Shown here: piece by piece, positions 10,511 through 23,837 of the stretch
Numbering within the stretch: position 1 is the stretch's first letter
How the letters are laid out: the number at the start of each line of letters is the position of its first letter
DNA from: Didymella arachidicola
Taxonomy: Eukaryota > Ascomycota > Dothideomycetes > Pleosporales > Didymellaceae
Assembly: GCA_016630955.3 (NCBI GenBank)
Contig: CM049997.1
Location: 496,001 to 560,000 of the forward strand
Direction of reading: 5' to 3'
DNA: 64,000 nucleotides
The notes under the pieces: model-generated
The model's input: only the letters and a program-made list of their open reading frames with translations
Told to the model about the DNA's origin: nothing
The model's database searches: none
Program-made: the position numbers and the translations under genes

Positions 10511-11701
10511 CTAAGCCTTCCACTTGGCTTCGGTCCAGTCGTTGTACTCCTTCTCGAGGTCACGCTGGACCCAGGGAATGGTGATGGCAGCCCAGATACC
10601 GGCCCAGAGGAAGGGCAGAATCCAACCAACCTGGATTAAATTAGCAATCGTTTGGTTTTAGGAAATTGGAATTAAACTTACAACGTAAGCGGCGTCACGC
10701 TGGATGGTGAAGATGATGGCGGTGGTTACGGTGGCGCAGACAATAGCACCGATAGCCCAGAACAATGTCAGGCGGTGCAGCATCTCACGGAAAGCTTTGC
10801 TAGCCTGGTAACGCAGATTGAGTCTCTGTCTGAACTCGGTGCCTCCAGATCCATCAACGGCGCAGATGTCTTCAATGTATGCGTAGATACCAGGTCGCAG
10901 GGGGGCGCCCTTAGGCAACGACGATATACGGCATGGCGCCGGAACACCACGGATGCGGAGAATGTCAAGAGCCAGGAGCTGAAAGCCAATAGCGAAGAGC
11001 ATAGTCGCTGCTGGCATGGCAAGGACACGAATTGGTGGGTCGTGAGGACATGTTCCAGCAATTAGTTCGATCATAATAAAGAACCAGGCAAAGGACAAGT
11101 TCCAGTGGAACCAATCAAGCTGCGTTCAGTCAGTTAAGTCCTTTGTACCAGAAAATTTGCTACGTACGTATGCACGTTTGGCGCCAATGACTCTGCACTT
11201 GGAGTCCTTCTTCCAGAGACGGTGGAAACGAATGAAGTATTCGACAATCGAGACAGTACCCAGCAGCGCAGTACTGATACTGAATGTGGCATTGGCGGAG
11301 AGCTGGTCTCGTGTCAAGCCGTACCACATGCCAAAGTACAGCCCAATGGGCATGAAGATGCAGTCGAGAATGATGAGGGTCCAGAACCAGAAAATTGCCT
11401 TCTTTCTCGTTCGCAGCGAGTACTTCAACGGCGGCGGCCGCCTGAAGTCGGGGTCATCGTAGGCGATTTGAGTGTGGGGATATCTGGCGTTGAGAGGATT
11501 GTGGACATTCGGCGTGACGGGTCTGCTGGGATTCGCACTGGCGTTCACTGCTGTTGTGCTATTGTTCACGTCGGCCACGCCGGCAGTGCCGGGGATGTGG
11601 AGAGAGCCATTTGCTGTGTGCGCTGTAGCAGGTCGCGAAGGCTCTGTCATTTGCGGCGTCGATGCGCGTAAAGGCTCAGTGGATGGCTGCTCGATGGCCA
11701 T
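10511..11701 (-). CDS. six-helix membrane protein, conserved-type hypothetical
   Basis: Three exons, 11701-11168, 11119-10682 and 10630-10511, with introns of 48 nt (GTACGT donor) and 51 nt (GTAAGT donor, TGCTAAT branch). The joined protein has 363 residues. A disordered N-terminus of about 100 residues rich in Pro, Ser, Thr and Asn leads to a basic segment (KYSLRTRKK) and six hydrophobic segments: IFWFWTLIILDCIFMPIGLY, a second around LLGTVSIVEYFIRF, LSFAWFFIMIELIAG, VLAMPAATMLFAIGF, LFWAIGAIVCATVTTAIIF and WILPFLWAGIWAAITIPWV. The C-terminus is charged (QRDLEKEYNDWTEAKWKA). No transporter motif is visible; the function is unknown. Confidence 0.82.
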
Positions 11702-12107
11702 ACTTCGAAAGTAACGTGTGTGGTGTTGTGTAGTAGCGATGGGTGTGTATGCAGTCTAAGGGAAACAAGCGGCCTCAAGGAAAGCGGCTGTGTCTTCGCC
11801 TACTCTTATGCGGATGCCAACGGAAGCGTACGTCTTGGGTGCGGCGATGGTGTGTCTTGGAGAAGAGTAAGCAGGGTGTAGCCGTTTTACTTGATGAACT
11901 CATCGGATCCCGGGGTCTCCTTCAAATCAAAACGACCACTCCAGTGAATGACGTAGCCGCAGATCTTCCTAAAATTGGCGCCAAGCAAGCCACAGCCGTA
12001 ACTGGTACACCTACGATCATGCCCGCATGCATCCTCTTCTGACCTCACCCTCGCTCCACTGCAATCAGCATAGGCCGCCTTGCAGGAATATGTGAAAGAG
12101 ACATCCC
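11702..12107. other. intergenic, divergent promoters
   Basis: Separates the membrane protein (minus) from the lipase (plus). No gene, repeat or clear regulatory motif recognised. Confidence 0.4.
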
Positions 12108-13335
12108 ATGGCCACCGTCTTCGGCCTCATCTTGCACTGCATTGTGATACTCGCCACCGCTGCTGGTAGTCATGGCGACCAGGCACAGCAGCCGCTCGTC
12201 CACCCCGGCAACGACACCTTGATCTCGCAGAAGCTCTTCTGGGAGCTGGAGGAACTCGCGCGCATAGTTGATATATCGTACTGCGTCGGCACTGCTGGCC
12301 TGGGCATTCAGAAGCCCTTTCAATGTGCCAGCCGTTGCGCAGACCCTGACTTTGAGACCTTTGAGCTTGTAACAGTGAGTCGCCGGATGCGGGACGCCAT
12401 TATCATCGTGGTGTTGACAGTATTAGGCATGGAACACAGGGCCTTTCTTATCTGACTCCTGCGGCTATGTCGCCCTCGCGCACACACCCAAGAACCCACG
12501 ACTCATACTCGCCTTTCGCGGCACCTACTCCATCGCCAACACCATAGCAGATCTCTCAACCATTCCGCAGGAATACGTCCCTTACCCTGGTGACGACGAT
12601 GACTCCACCTCTGATTACCTTGCACCTCACCTGCAGTCTTCTGAGCCATCCGAAGGGGACCCACCACCTGCCGACCCACCCAAGTGCACCAACTGCACCG
12701 TGCACACGGGCTTCTACACCTCCTGGCTGAATACGCGCAAAGTCATTCTTCCTCATGTGTCAGAGGCACTCGAGAAGTATCCCAACTATCAGCTTGTGCT
12801 TGTTGGACATTCGCTGGGAGGCGCTGTTGCGACCTTAGCCGGTCTGGACTTCAAGGCACGTGGATGGAATCCTCGCGTGACCACCTTTGGCGAGCCACGG
12901 CTCGGTAACAAGAACTTGAACGTGTACATCGACGACCGCTTCAACATCACTGGGATGCACGACACGAACAACTTCCACCGCGTCACCCACGCTGGCGATC
13001 CAGTGCCGCTATTGCCCTTGGAGGAATGGGGCTACGCTATGCACAGCGAGGAGGTCTTCATCTCAGAACCGAGCTTGCCATTTTCATTGGCCGACGTACG
13101 ATACTGCGAAGGCGATGCGGACTCTCATTGCATTGAAGGAAGTGACAGCGATCGCCCTGAATGGGGCTTGCCCACTCGCTTCAAGTTCTGGCAGCTGTTC
13201 TTCGCACATCGAGATTACTTCTGGCGCCTGGGGTTGTGCCTCCCTGGTGGCAACCCCAAGGACTGGTACAGGAAGTTCCCCAAATCTGGCATGGATGATG
13301 ATAATGACAGTGCACCAGAAGTGGTTGAGTTGTAA
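12108..13335 (+). CDS. secreted class 3 (fungal type) triacylglycerol lipase
   Basis: Hydrolyses ester bonds of acylglycerols; probably secreted. Exons 12108-12374 and 12427-13335 flank a 52-nt intron (GTGAGT donor, ATTAG acceptor); using the later CACAG instead would break the frame. The protein has 391 residues with an N-terminal hydrophobic signal (LILHCIVILATAAG). The splice yields the conserved FELVTAWNTGPFLSDSCGY. The oxyanion region is AFRGTYS, the nucleophile elbow GHSLGG has Ser218, and the likely triad is completed by Asp280 (HAGDPVP) and His350 (FFAHRDYF). An insertion rich in Asp, Pro and Ser sits between the first core strand and the CTNC motif. Several cysteines suggest disulfides, consistent with export. 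Confidence 0.93.
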
Positions 13336-13842
13336 CAACCTATGATTCGGGCATGACATAAAGTCTTTCGTAGATCGCTTCTAGCGATTACAATTGCACA
13401 TTGGTGCCTACGTTTTATATGCGCTTTGTAGTGTCGACTTGACCTTCACTACCTCGCATGCAGATGTGGCTTGAGCGAACAATAACAACATTTTATTATG
13501 TATCCGTCGCCCGCTTGGCAGTCTCTTCGTGACGCCCTTCTCTTCAGTCGGATCTTGTTCAGTAGTTCGCAAGCCTTCGTGCACGATTATTTGAAGCCTG
13601 TGGTTGATGTTAGCAAGCGGTATTTGCACCTTGACAGCGGCTTGGTACATGCTTGTCGCACGATGCTTGCGAATGCATGCCAGCAGCACAAGTCCGTACA
13701 CGTGGTAGTCATCAGGTTTGTAATGTCATCAAGAAGAGCAGGAAGAAGCGAAGGATTGTAAAGTGAACTGTCTCGGTGTTGCGAGTGGTATGTTTCTTGT
13801 TCTTTGTGCTTAATTGAAGCCATCAACGAGGCGTACGACGAA
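13336..13842. other. intergenic, possible upstream exon
   Basis: Downstream of the lipase. A plus frame from the ATG at 13498 (87 codons; SSQAFVHDYLKPVVDVSKRY is the most protein-like part) could be a 5' exon of the small gene at 13843, but I found no donor/acceptor pair with matching phase. Confidence 0.3.
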
Positions 13843-14168
13843 ATGCAGAAGCATATCTTGCGAACTGCCGGTCCGTATCATCTGGGCGCTCTTCAGATGC
13901 CCTACCTGGCCGTGTTTGAGGCGGCGTTGAAGGCGCGCGCAGACCTCCAGGAAGATGGGACCAATATCGTAGACTGGTACGATAGGATTCGTCGCCGTAA
14001 ATGTTGAGCGCCAAGGATGGGTGTGGCTGGGACCAACAATCTTTGCAATGCCTTGCAGCCATCCAGGTGTGGCAAAAGGAATGCGGTGTCGACGATGTCA
14101 TTGCTGAAGTCATTAAGGGTCTCGGAGGGCTAGCAACATGGGAAGAAGCGACAGCCCCCGATAAGTAG
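13843..14168 (+). CDS. hypothetical small spliced gene, 5' end uncertain
   Basis: Exon 13843-13996 and exon 14059-14168 join across a 62-nt intron with GTAAAT donor and CCTTGCAG acceptor, phase 1 on both sides, giving at least 87 residues. The product reads as a soluble helical protein: YHLGALQMPYLAVFEAALKA, then IVDWYDRIRRR joined to PIQVWQKECGVDDVIAEVIK and GLGGLATWEEATAPDK. The frame is open further upstream (to 13762, including EAINEAYDEMQK), so the true start may be earlier. It runs tail to tail with PEX10. No family recognised. An ungapped reading would instead need a one-base shift near 14006, so a decayed gene is the alternative. Confidence 0.42.
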
Positions 14169-14313
14169 AGACAATGTGATGGAAAACAGAGGTCGTGTAT
14201 AGGGGTCATGAAGCCTACATCAAATCGTTCACCTGCGAATGCTTGCCATCCCCGGGGTATCTCGTACACGCTCGAACATAAAGTCGTCGAAGAAGCCGGG
14301 CTCCAATGTCCGT

Positions 14314-15429
14314 TTACCCTCTCAGTGGAAGAACATGCTGCATCAAACAGCTTTGCCGACAAAGCGGACACTCGGGCTTCTCCCTTGCCCAGTCGCTGAT
14401 GCAAGTCCAGCAGAAAACATGCCCACATGTCGTGACGCTGGGGTCTTTCATCTCTTCCAGGCACAGCGTGCACTTTCTGTTGCCCCCGCCTATCCAGCCC
14501 ATTGTCTCCTCGTTTTCGAGCTCGTATTTGGGCTTGTCGTTCGCAGGGGTATGCGTCCACTTCTGCAGATCTGACGAGGCGGCAGGTGGAGGTGTGGAAG
14601 CATCGAAGAGGAGCGCGTTGTTTGCGCTGTATGCATTTGGATCGAGCGAGACTTCTGCGCCGCCGCCGACTACGGCTGATGTGCCGACCGGCAGGGCTGT
14701 GCTGCTGTCTGCACTCGTCATGGTGTTGTGGAGGTGTAAGTACCCTTGTACTGCCATCTGAAGCACCAGTAGTACACCAAGTACCTCATATCCAACTCTT
14801 GCGTCTGTCTCTTGAACCTGTCTTGTGAAGATGTATCGCAGTCCCCATATCCTCTTGCTTAGGTGGTAGTAGCTTCCTGAGAAGTAGAACGTTGCCAACG
14901 AGAGGACATACACCGGCGAAGGCGATGTGATGGTGTCGAGATTCTCCAGAATGTAGTTCTGCACTCTCATGCCCAGCGGCTTGCTGTCCGTCTTCCCACT
15001 TTCTTGCGCCTTGGCTTGTACTCGTCCATATCTTCTCAGGTTCGCCTCCAGCTTTGCTCTCATTCGCCTCCTCAGCTTAGGCAGTATCTTGCCCAAAACA
15101 TACGGTCCAAGTATACAGCTCAGGATGTATCCCGCTCGCCTGCCGAGCGCTGGTAGCCGTCCACTCTCGCTCTCGACCTGTACAATATCGCAGTACTCCT
15201 CTCCCAGTGTTCGATTCCCTATCGCCGTCGTGAGACCAAGATAGAGAAGCTCGCCGATAACGCGTGTCTCCGATATGTATGTGTGAGCGAAACGGGCACC
15301 GTAGATCTTGCGCAGCAGCGTGCTTAGTTGATCGAGCAGTACTCCAGAGAAGTAGGCGTCTTTCTGGTGGGAGCGGATGATATCTGGGGAAGTCGCGAAG
15401 GGGTACGTGAATCGCGTAGGCGCCGTCAT
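14314..15429 (-). CDS. PEX10: peroxin-10, RING ubiquitin ligase of the peroxisome membrane
   Basis: Component of the PEX2-PEX10-PEX12 ligase that monoubiquitinates the import receptor PEX5 for recycling. Intronless, 371 residues, a normal length. The N-terminal Pex2/Pex12-type region (FATSPDIIRSHQKDAYFSG) is followed by hydrophobic segments (RAGYILSCILGPYVLGKIL, SPVYVLSLATFYFSGSYYH, VGYEVLGVLLVLQMAVQGYL), and a C3HC4 RING finger lies at about residues 320-357 (CTLC, TTCGHVFCWTC, CPLC). A low-complexity spacer rich in Ser and Ala precedes the RING. All zinc ligands are present. Confidence 0.96.
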   Translation of the reverse strand: MTAPTRFTYPFATSPDIIRSHQKDAYFSGVLLDQLSTLLRKIYGARFAHTYISETRVIGELLYLGLTTAIGNRTLGEEYCDIVQVESESGRLPALGRRAGYILSCILGPYVLGKILPKLRRRMRAKLEANLRRYGRVQAKAQESGKTDSKPLGMRVQNYILENLDTITSPSPVYVLSLATFYFSGSYYHLSKRIWGLRYIFTRQVQETDARVGYEVLGVLLVLQMAVQGYLHLHNTMTSADSSTALPVGTSAVVGGGAEVSLDPNAYSANNALLFDASTPPPAASSDLQKWTHTPANDKPKYELENEETMGWIGGGNRKCTLCLEEMKDPSVTTCGHVFCWTCISDWAREKPECPLCRQSCLMQHVLPLRG

Positions 15430-15922
15430 CGTGCACGTGTGTGAGAAGGCAAAGGAGCGAGCGCGTTGTTGGATGACGATACAGTCAATGGTTGACGCGG
15501 TTGATAGACGGACCTCCGTACCTCGGCTTGTGAAGCTTGGACGTATTGCGCATGCTGGACCGGTCGATGCTTGACCACATCACCAACACTGTTCGAATTT
15601 AAGAGGGGACTACCTAATTTATCGATTGGTATTGCTTTAATTCGAGCTTCCTATTCCATCACACTACCTTCCGTCAAGCCCCATCGCTTCTCTGTTTCTC
15701 GAATTCGAATCTGGACGTCCAGCCCACCTGATAGGCCAGACGGTTGCAGTCCCTTTGGCGAACTTCGGTCGACTCGGCCACAGCCAGCAAAACTCCCCGA
15801 AAATCGATTTCACGCCAACCCAAGCTTCTCGCCTATCAAGCACTGGGAAAGACGGAGGATTGCTCTTTTTTTTCGAAATTATAATTTTTAGATGCGTTCC
15901 TCTATCCATCAAGCAACAGCAA
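15430..15922. other. intergenic
   Basis: Between PEX10 and the tRNA. No gene recognised; a run of eight T followed by an AT-rich patch sits near 15867-15891. Confidence 0.4.
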
Positions 15923-15995
15923 GCCCGGCTGGCACAATCGGTAGCGCGTGAGACTCTTAATCTCAAGGTTGTGGGTTCGAGCCCCACGTCGGGCT
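15923..15995 (+). tRNA. tRNA-Lys (anticodon CUU)
   Basis: A 73-nt cloverleaf. Acceptor strands GCCCGGC and GTCGGGC pair with one wobble or mismatch at the inner end. The D-arm contains the A-box TGGCACAATCGGTAGCG, the anticodon stem TGAGA/TCTCA holds loop CTCTTAA with anticodon CTT at 15956-15958, and the T-arm GTGGG/CCCAC has loop TTCGAGC. The discriminator is T as read in the sequence. There is no intron, and CCA is not encoded, as normal for nuclear eukaryotic tRNA. It is followed by a short T run. Confidence 0.97.
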
Positions 15996-16002
15996 TTCTA
16001 TA

Positions 16003-16007
16003 TTTTT
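16003..16007 (+). terminator. Pol III terminator (T5)
   Basis: Five consecutive T on the sense strand, eight nucleotides after the tRNA-Lys 3' end, the usual RNA polymerase III stop signal. Confidence 0.65.
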
Positions 16008-16578
16008 GCTTGGAATGGTGTCGATTGCTCTTCAGATGGTTGTGGATCTCTTTGGTTCGGTGTGGCCGTGATGGAGAAGGTCAGTGCGCGCGCTAGCGCC
16101 GCGCTAAATTGAGACCTTCTCGCGTGTTAATCGTGTGTTGATCACGTGCTGCACGTTCTTCGTGACGGGAGGTAGCCAAGATTTTTGACAAGGTAGGAGC
16201 TGCCAAAGCACGGGTAGTCGCACTCTACGACAATGCTCTATCCTGGTTGTTGTTGCTGTCGCCTTGCTGCAGAAGACTCAGCAACGGCGATCGTGAAGAT
16301 TAAGGCGAAGAAGAGAGAGTTTGAGCCACTGCAGTTACCGTGTACACTGACAACGCAGCCTTAAGAAGACAGAAGATCTAGCCCTACTCTAGGCAGAAGG
16401 GGGTTTTCGACTGAACAGCCACCGTTATGCTTTTTTAAACTATTTCCATTACTCCAAAGCGCCGAGGGATATCTTAAATGTGCCCAAATATATCGAACGA
16501 TAGGTGGAGAAGTCAAATCAAACACCCACCTAACCCATCATCTCGACAACAACCCCTCCCCACCCCCCTTCCACAGTC
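16008..16578. other. intergenic, nothing recognised
   Basis: No protein-like frame or RNA gene between the tRNA terminator and the 3' end of the next minus-strand gene. Confidence 0.4.
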
Positions 16579-17103
16579 TCACATAAACTTCGACGCCATC
16601 TGCGCAATCGTCGCCAAGTTCCCAATCCCCCCAGCCACACTCTGCACATCCAACCCGCCAAACATACCAGCCTGCGCCCCTCCTCTCCCCGAAGACCCAT
16701 ACCCTTCACTACCATAGTACCCGCCACCACCCCCCGTATGCCCACTCCCCGCAAACCCACCCCTTGCGGCACTACCGCCCATCCCGGGCAGATTGACGCC
16801 GAACTGCCTTGCGAGCTTGTGCAGCACGCCGCCGCTGACGAGCGGCATGATGACGGCGAAGAAGACTTTGTACGGGTGCCGGCGGGCGTAGTGCATCAAA
16901 TCGCGCCACAGCTGTCGGAGTTTGCGGTACAGGTATTGCAGATAGCCGTCGCGCGGTTGGCGGCCGTAGCGCGAGGTCGAGGCGCGGTGGGAGGATGAGT
17001 AGGAGCTGCCGGCGCTGCTGCGCGCGTAGTTGCGGCTGGGGCCGCGGCTGTGGGAGCTGTAGGAGGAGCGCGTGGGCGAGGTGGAGAAGGGATTCCAGCC
17101 CAT
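16579..17103 (-). CDS. glycine/serine-rich membrane-associated hypothetical protein
   Basis: A 174-residue intronless protein. Residues 1-50 are Ser/Arg/Tyr-rich (RSSYSSHSRGPSRNYARSSA). A basic, aromatic segment (YLQYLYRKLRQLWRDLMHYA) leads into one hydrophobic helix (PYKVFFAVIMPLVSGGVLHK, about residues 77-96). The remainder is a Gly-rich low-complexity region (SGHTGGGGGYYGSEGYG) ending in a hydrophobic helix-like tail (VAGGIGNLATIAQMASKFM). Proteins of this layout are common and uncharacterised in filamentous ascomycetes; I do not assign a function. Confidence 0.75.
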   Translation of the reverse strand: MGWNPFSTSPTRSSYSSHSRGPSRNYARSSAGSSYSSSHRASTSRYGRQPRDGYLQYLYRKLRQLWRDLMHYARRHPYKVFFAVIMPLVSGGVLHKLARQFGVNLPGMGGSAARGGFAGSGHTGGGGGYYGSEGYGSSGRGGAQAGMFGGLDVQSVAGGIGNLATIAQMASKFM

Positions 17104-18014
17104 GGTTGCTGGTGTTTTGAGGTTGTTGTCTGGTGTTTGACTTGACGAGCAGTCGTTATAAGGTCGAGATGTGTCGTGGCGTGAGTGGCAATCGGTTCGG
17201 TGGTGGATGGGGTGTGTTCTGGATGCCAGGAATGTATGCGCAAGGCTCGTTCGAGGGATGTTGTTGCGCTGTCGCGATGACTCTGTGTGCAGCTGCGCGA
17301 GTCCAGAAGGTGTCCCGGTAGGAAGTGGGTCGAGTTGGGCCCCAACGAGTATCGCTTCTTGTTCTTCCCTGTCTTAATGTGTGTTGTCGCGTGGAGCTCT
17401 CAACAGTCAACCGCAGTAGTGGCTGCTTGGACCCTGAGATGTTGGGAGGCTTCGAGCTATGTTCGATGTTGCTTTTCGTACGGCAGCGAGGGCAATTGAA
17501 GACGGGAGCACGGTTGGGGCCGCAGATGGGTTATGAAGGATCGGATCGGTGCGCGAACGTGTGGACCTTGAGCTTGGATGATCGTCGTTGCGGCGTCGCA
17601 GGGCGAAGCCAAACCTCACCGCTGTTTGCGGAAAGGCTGGTATCCCTGCATGAGCCGCGTTAAACGACGCCGAGACATGCACGTATGTGACGAACGTGCG
17701 TGAACTGCCAGCAGGAGAATTGACGGCGTGCAGGTAAAGCAAAGTTTAATTGCTGTCAAATGCACAGACTTTTGTTATTATACCTCTTCCTGATCCTAGG
17801 AGCAACACACAGTAGCATCGATACGGCTCTAATGACGCACAGTAGAATGCCTCACATCTAGACAGACTCGTCAACAATCATACCTATTGCAAACGCCCTA
17901 TACATGCTAATTTCCAAGAAAAGAAGTGATTAAATCGCTACGCTACTCTTGCTCACGTCTTCCATACCCACCTCAAACCGCCACTACGCGTAACAATCCC
18001 CTTTCCCATGCACC
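17104..18014. other. intergenic (911 bp)
   Basis: Promoter side of the Gly-rich gene and 3' side of the ArfGAP gene. Open frames here lack protein-like composition. Nothing else recognised. Confidence 0.4.
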
Positions 18015-20420
<2,406 letters not shown>

Positions 20421-22673
20421 CTTGTCGCGCCGTGAGCTTCTTCGTCACACAAGGATTCGACCGGAGCCCAGCACTCGTCGGCGGTAGAACGTGCGTCGGC
20501 AGCGGGGGCTCGGGGGTGGCTCGAGGACTCGACCAACACGTACTTGCACGGAGCTCACTATCACGATGCACGCAGGAACATTTCAGCGCGAGCCGGACAG
20601 GACTGCGAAGAAAGGAGTCTACGGAGAGTTGCTAGCCCGCACGCGATGACGAGTAATGCAGCCCGTTCCGCTGAACACATGGCGTCGCTCCAGACATGGT
20701 TCTAGCGCGAGGGCTATTCTCAGCCTTGCCCCTGTCCGTCGTGACGGTGGCTGGCATGACAGAAAGCCATCGCCCCGGCCCAGCATTGCTTTGGGCTGTT
20801 CGCGCTGGCTGATCCAAACTTCGGCACGCAGCAGCCGCCAACTCTGTGCTGCTGCCACCTCTCCCGTGCTGTTAGAATTGTTGCTCCAGATGCTGGCTCA
20901 CACATCCCGCAGCGTCAGCACAGGCAAGTCACGACGAAGAGATGTTTGTCATAAAAATAGTCCTACACATCTGAAGAGACGGCAATGAGTAGGGTGGAGT
21001 AGACACGGTCCTGCTAAAAACCTATTTTCCTCTCCCACTAGAAGGATATGTTGCTCTCTGGCCACAAGGAGTTCCAGAAAGCAGGCAATCGTGGGGTACA
21101 GCAACCTGCGCTGTCAAACGCCTTGCTCGCGGCTTCAGACAACGCCGTCAGTCGTCTCTCGGAAGCACGCTCGCACGGCGATTGCACAGCAATGGCGTTC
21201 GTTGATGATGCATCGAGTGGTCCGCCAGAAATTTCGAATTGGAGTGCTGTTCGGGCCGCGAGTTCGGCCGACGCTTGGCTCCGTGCGCATCAAAATCTTC
21301 CCAGCGGGCGGCCCTGCTTGCGCTCCTCACACACAATCATAAAATGGACGATTAATCAACGGCCTCGTCGGGTAAATCTACCGCGTGGTTGTCATATTTG
21401 CGTCCGAGAGTGAGACGGCACTTTTAGGCTTTGAGCAGGTTACGCTCTTCCTTCGGGGGGAGTTCGATAGCGCTTGGAGCCACCTGCGTGACCAAACATC
21501 TCTTCTGCTGTGCCGTGAGCTCGTGAACGAGACCTTTATCAGTAGGACACATCCTGTCCAACGCCGTGCTGCTTCGAACGCAAGTTACATACGCCGAAGA
21601 ACAGCCACGTGAAGGCACCTCTGCCTTCGGTTCGAGATGGCGAGGCTGATGGTCCTTGACTGCTCGTCCGCCAAAGATCGCAGCTGCTTCGCCTCGCTGT
21701 TACGCAGCTATGCGTCTCGAACAAACAGCAAATGCAGCTCCTGTCCTGATGCTGATTCCCATCGAGGGAGCTGAGCACGACCAAGGCACGCAGAAGGAAG
21801 TGATACTTCTCCGGTCGAGTACGCGCAAGGCTAGCCAGGCTAGACCTCACTCGAAAGCCCGCAGTACAATTCTACAAGAGACTTTACTCAACGCAAGGCG
21901 TGAACCACCTCCGCACTTCGAGCCCTTGCAATGACGGACGGCACACCGCCCGTGATGCATAAGTGCCACCGCTGCTGCACTTGCAACCAGACTTCTCAAC
22001 GCATATCTCAGCACGACACTAGCCGTCCCGCACCCTCGCACCCTGTATCCAACCAATGAAATGCGGCAGAGCGACTGTCGTGCATCCGCGGATGCAACAA
22101 GCTGATGTGCTGCTGGGCACTTGATAACCGGCTGATGGAGTACCGAACTACATATCACAGGCTTGTGCGCAGCGTTGCGAGTGGCTGTCTTGGTCGTCGA
22201 TGTTGGATTTCTAGAAATGCTGCTTCCCCCTCATTATTACCAAACTCTAGCTCTCTCAAGGTATCTATGCACAGGAACTGAATAACCTAAACAAGCACCG
22301 CCAATACAGTCCTGACTGCCGAAGCGCCAACAATCGTAACCATGGATCGGGATGTGACACCAACAGGTTTCACGCGGTGGCACAACTCCACTCCGCGAGG
22401 TACTCATGCACACCAGCGCATGCAGCACGACTTCAACACAACCGGTACTGCGGTACTGTGTCGCAATCATGAAAGAGGCACCAACTGCGTCTTCTGGCGG
22501 CTGTCTCTGCTCCGCCACATCACCGCCGACTTGCTCCTCTCGAGTGCCAACTCAACGTCCCAGATCCGTTCCTGACCAGCCGCATATACATAGCGAAAAA
22601 TGTCCGCCGTACGGTCGATGACAGACTGTGACCTTGATATCCGCTGCACAACAGGTTCGACATTGAGGCTTTT
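20421..22673. other. 2.25 kb gene-poor stretch
   Basis: Upstream of the ArfGAP gene and downstream of the CSI2-like gene. It contains one ATG frame of 121 codons (21048-21413), listed separately, and no recognisable gene, RNA or repeat. Confidence 0.4.
21048..21413 (+). CDS. hypothetical ORF
   Basis: A 121-codon plus-strand frame with an ATG (MLLSGHKEFQKAGNRG). The composition is moderately protein-like, with no domain, signal peptide or splice partner. It may be an orphan gene or chance. Confidence 0.2.
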   Translation: MLLSGHKEFQKAGNRGVQQPALSNALLAASDNAVSRLSEARSHGDCTAMAFVDDASSGPPEISNWSAVRAASSADAWLRAHQNLPSGRPCLRSSHTIIKWTINQRPRRVNLPRGCHICVRE

Positions 22674-23837
22674 CTAGAACCTCTCTTGCGAGTGCGAACC
22701 GCCGTGGGTCTCGAACAAGTCTTCAAGATACGCACTCGGGGCGCGGCCGCCAGCCTCTGTTGTGCCGCCTGGCACATTGAGAGACAAGTTACTGACGCTA
22801 GCCTCGTGGCCGTAGACGCCGCTCCTGGTGTTGCCTGGGGTGTGAAGGGTAGCAAAACTCTGGCGGTTGTAGTCCGAGTAGCCGCCTCTCGATGGTGGAG
22901 CACGGTCGTAGCTGCGAGATGGTGGGAGAGATGGTGATACTGGGGGCGAGGAACCAGAGGCGCGACTAATGCGGTTTCCAGGCAACGCGAGCGAGTTTGT
23001 CGAATGATGGCCGCCGCCAACATGTGCCGTCGGGGCCCCACCAGCAGGCGCAGCGTTACCAGCGGCATAGTAGCCCGCAGGCAGGTAATTCGATGAGCGA
23101 TTGCCTTGCTGCGCGAGACCAGCGGCACCGCCTGCAGTAGGAGAGAAGAACAAAGAAGATACGGCCCTGGGCGGTGTTCCCCCCGGTCCTTGAGCGAACG
23201 GCTTCTGGGGCCTCGAGTGGCCAGTAGGCGCAGCGGACAGATGATCCAGCGACATGGTCGAGCTTGCACCGATGTGAGTGTACATGCCGCGCTTCTTGCC
23301 GGGCACCATTGACATGGCCTTCATATCAGCCATGTTCTGAGCTATAGCAGCGCGCTTGACGGATCGATGCAGCGACCACGCAACAAGGCCTCGCCACAGC
23401 AACACGCAAGCACCGAGGAAGCCTAATATTGCGCCGACGCAGATGAACACAGTACCGTCCGGAAGGTCCGACTTTTGCATGAATCGAGCGCCAGATGTGT
23501 CTGGGACCTGCTGATTAGGCACACCCACACCAGCAAGTGTAGGCAGACCAGACAGCTGGACAATGCTTTGTGTGACTGTGGGGAAAGAGCCTCCATTGTT
23601 CGCGGTGGCTGCTGTTGTTCCAGAGGGAGATGCACTTGATTGTGCAGTCGAGGTCACCTGTGCAGAAGATGCCTGTGCAGACGAGGATGGCGCGGCGGAT
23701 GACGCTGCGGAAGTGGCCGTTCCTGAACCGTCAGGCTGCTGGATTGTCGACAATTGCGGCAAGTTGGTGTCGTCCTGCGCAAGCACAACAGGCGCGGCTG
23801 CAAGCAGCAAGCCTAACAGGCGTATCGATGGGCGCAT
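22674..23837 (-). CDS. CSI2-like single-pass surface/vacuolar membrane protein
   Basis: A 387-residue intronless protein. It has an N-terminal signal peptide (RLLGLLLAAAPVVLAQ), then an extracellular Ser/Ala/Thr-rich stretch of about 75 residues that would be O-mannosylated, and the conserved core ARFMQKSDLPDGTVFICVG, which leads into a membrane helix (AILGFLGACVLLWRGLVAW, about 137-156). The basic cytosolic start RSVKRAAIAQNMADMK precedes a long disordered Gly/Ser/Pro-rich tail. This core and topology resemble fungal proteins related to yeast Csi2, linked to chitin synthesis and bud-site or septum functions. The family call is from recognition of the core; the function here is inferred. Confidence 0.72.
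   Translation of the reverse strand: MRPSIRLLGLLLAAAPVVLAQDDTNLPQLSTIQQPDGSGTATSAASSAAPSSSAQASSAQVTSTAQSSASPSGTTAATANNGGSFPTVTQSIVQLSGLPTLAGVGVPNQQVPDTSGARFMQKSDLPDGTVFICVGAILGFLGACVLLWRGLVAWSLHRSVKRAAIAQNMADMKAMSMVPGKKRGMYTHIGASSTMSLDHLSAAPTGHSRPQKPFAQGPGGTPPRAVSSLFFSPTAGGAAGLAQQGNRSSNYLPAGYYAAGNAAPAGGAPTAHVGGGHHSTNSLALPGNRISRASGSSPPVSPSLPPSRSYDRAPPSRGGYSDYNRQSFATLHTPGNTRSGVYGHEASVSNLSLNVPGGTTEAGGRAPSAYLEDLFETHGGSHSQERF

Noticed and set aside
13823..14560. A 245-codon minus-strand frame
   Set aside because: It overlaps the C-terminus of PEX10 in another frame and lacks any domain; the plus-strand spliced model explains the rest.
15664..15987. Minus-strand 107-codon frame containing GLEPTTLRLRVSRATDCASRA-like sequence
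   Set aside because: It is antisense to the tRNA-Lys gene; this peptide is a well-known artefact of translating tRNA genes backwards.
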